Origin: Hyphomicrobiales bacterium
GTDB taxonomy: Bacteria; Pseudomonadota; Alphaproteobacteria; Rhizobiales; GCA-2746425
Length of the DNA stretch: 5,850 bases
NCBI GenBank assembly: GCA_002746425.1
Contig: NVXB01000129.1
Span: forward strand, 1,411 to 7,260
Reading direction: 5' to 3'
In this document: positions 5,305 through 5,850 of the stretch, one piece after another
Position numbering within the stretch: position 1 is the stretch's first letter
How the letters are laid out: each line of letters opens with the position of its first letter
Notes under the pieces: model-generated
Seen by the model: only the letters and a program-made list of their open reading frames with translations
Told to the model about the DNA's origin: nothing
The model's database searches: none
Position numbers and translations under genes: made by a program

Positions 5305-5622
5305 ATGACAAAATTACATGCACAGCCCTATGACATTTCAGCAACCGGATTTTATTTTGATAGCGCGGAGGAATACGCGCTAAAAGTTGCCAAGGCCAAA
5401 AATGATTATGGCGATCCTGTAGAAGAATTTGAAATTCAATTTATTGATGGTGAAAATATTGATTGTGAACTGGCGAATGCATGGAACATAAATCAGGCTA
5501 ATTTTGATGGATTTTTTGATTTCGTGGATAGGTGGAATGATGATCAGAAAATACGCTACATCATCGCCGTTGGTGAATGCGGTTATGCCAGATGGCATGG
5601 GGTGGTTCCGTTGGTTTGGTAA
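5305..5622 (+). CDS. ardA: ArdA-like antirestriction protein, C-terminally truncated
   Basis: The ATG at 5305 follows GAGGA by four bases, a good site, and protein resemblance begins at once. The 105 residues include P-Y-D-I-S-A-T-G-F-Y-F (8-18), the acidic P-V-E-E-F-E-I-Q-F-I-D-G (38-49), NINQANFDGFFDFVDRW (61-77) and Y-I-I-A-V-G-E-C-G-Y (85-94). This matches, from memory, the N-terminal part of alphaproteobacterial ArdA proteins. ArdA is an elongated acidic DNA mimic that blocks type I restriction-modification enzymes, protecting incoming conjugative DNA. Family members have about 165 residues; here resemblance stops after Y94 and the last 11 residues (A-R-W-H-G-V-V-P-L-V-W) are unrelated. 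The missing part includes much of the dimer and C-terminal DNA-mimic region, so the product may be inactive or only partly active. The cause looks like a deletion or recombination at about 5587, not a simple frameshift, because neither of the other forward frames continues the family sequence. Confidence 0.72.
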   Translation: MTKLHAQPYDISATGFYFDSAEEYALKVAKAKNDYGDPVEEFEIQFIDGENIDCELANAWNINQANFDGFFDFVDRWNDDQKIRYIIAVGECGYARWHGVVPLVW

Positions 5623-5719
5623 CATCAACCTCTACATGGAGGTATTGAGTTGGGACAAGGTTTTGCGAGACGCAGAGATGCGTAACAGTGTCTTCTTCCA
5701 CAAACTGGGGATTGACTAA
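5585..5719 (+). pseudogene. Possible 3' remnant of another gene fused out of frame to ardA
   Basis: A frame shifted by one from the ardA-like gene reads 44 residues from ATG 5585 to TAA 5719 and remains open further upstream inside ardA. The text (W-F-R-W-F-G-N-I-N-L-Y-M-E-V-L-S-W-D-K-V then R-D-A-E-M-R-N-S-V-F-F-H-K-L-G-I) looks like real protein with amphipathic helices and does not look like the ardA C-terminus. There is no clear ribosome site. I cannot name a family. It may be the end of a different gene joined to ardA by recombination, or a short coupled gene. Confidence is low. Confidence 0.3.
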
Positions 5720-5722
5720 ACC

Positions 5723-5850
5723 ATGCAGAATTTAAAATTTTTGTACGGCTATCACGCCCCAAGAATTCAAACATTAGGCAACTGTAAGAATCGCGTGTCT
5801 AATGGGCGTTCGAATTTAATCAGTCAGTTTAACTGGAAAAACATGAAACA
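5723..5850 (+). CDS. Short open frame running off the right edge, doubtful
   Basis: An ATG three bases after the preceding stop opens a frame of 42 codons that reaches the end of the window. It begins M-Q-N-L-K-F-L-Y-G-Y-H-A-P-R-I-Q-T-L. The GGGG at 5707-5710 lies 12 bases upstream, too far to be a convincing ribosome site. No family is recognised and the composition is not clearly that of a coding region. The DNA here also holds a loose inverted repeat (CATTAG with CTAATG) and CAGTTTAACTG at 5825-5835. It may be noncoding. Confidence 0.2.
   Translation, partial: MQNLKFLYGYHAPRIQTLGNCKNRVSNGRSNLISQFNWKNMK

Noticed and set aside
5770..5820. ATTAGGC ... GTCTAATGGGCGTTC as an integron attC-like site
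   Set aside because: Core-like pieces are present (CATTAG/CTAATG pairing) but the consensus GTTRRRY/RYYYAAC cores and the full stem are missing, and no integrase or cassette layout is seen.
1..5850. CRISPR array, tRNA or rRNA gene, insertion sequence ends
   Set aside because: No regularly spaced direct repeats, no tRNA-like cloverleaf and no transposase text were found on either strand.

Overview
This window looks like part of a conjugative or integrative element, most likely from an alphaproteobacterium. Three things point that way: the start of a VirD4/TraG-like coupling ATPase at the left edge, a leftward run of tightly packed membrane-protein genes feeding into it, and a shortened ArdA-type antirestriction gene at the right whose text is close to the alphaproteobacterial ArdA group as I remember it. 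Base composition is moderate (mid-40s % G+C by eye). The host assignment is inference; no rRNA, tRNA or housekeeping gene is present.

Left block (1-3464, minus strand). Six genes read right to left: a SprT-like zinc metalloprotein with a C-terminal zinc ribbon (2688-3464), a 417-residue multi-pass membrane protein with a large coiled extracytoplasmic domain (1418-2671), a single-anchor protein with six cysteines (881-1414), two small proteins each with two membrane helices (502-876 and 200-505), and the N-terminus of the coupling ATPase (1-203, running off the window). Junctions are 16 nt, 3 nt and 4 nt gaps and then two ATGA stop/start overlaps, so this is very probably one operon. The ATPase starts only 30 residues before its Walker A motif and has no membrane anchor of its own. 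The two small membrane proteins coupled to it could supply the anchor as separate chains.

Centre (3465-4917). A divergent control region of about 125-135 bp carries a 26-bp imperfect palindrome, a second small palindrome three helical turns away, and a 9-bp direct repeat with 10-bp period. To its right, on the plus strand, a 304-residue protein of unknown function overlaps by ATGA a 138-residue ankyrin-repeat protein. These two form a second, divergent unit whose job I cannot name.

Right block (4918-5850). A 387-bp stretch without a credible gene contains at least five inverted repeats, including a long two-part hairpin (5105-5156) and a GC-rich stem capped by a GAAA tetraloop (5007-5028). 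It lies directly before the ardA-like gene. In conjugative plasmids ardA is typically in the leading region next to oriT, so this stretch is a candidate for an origin of transfer, a single-strand promoter or a priming site. The ardA-like gene (5305-5622) has a good ribosome site but is cut to 105 residues: family resemblance stops right after an ECGY motif, and unrelated sequence follows in another frame. The last 230 bp look like decayed or recombined sequence, with only two weak short ORFs.
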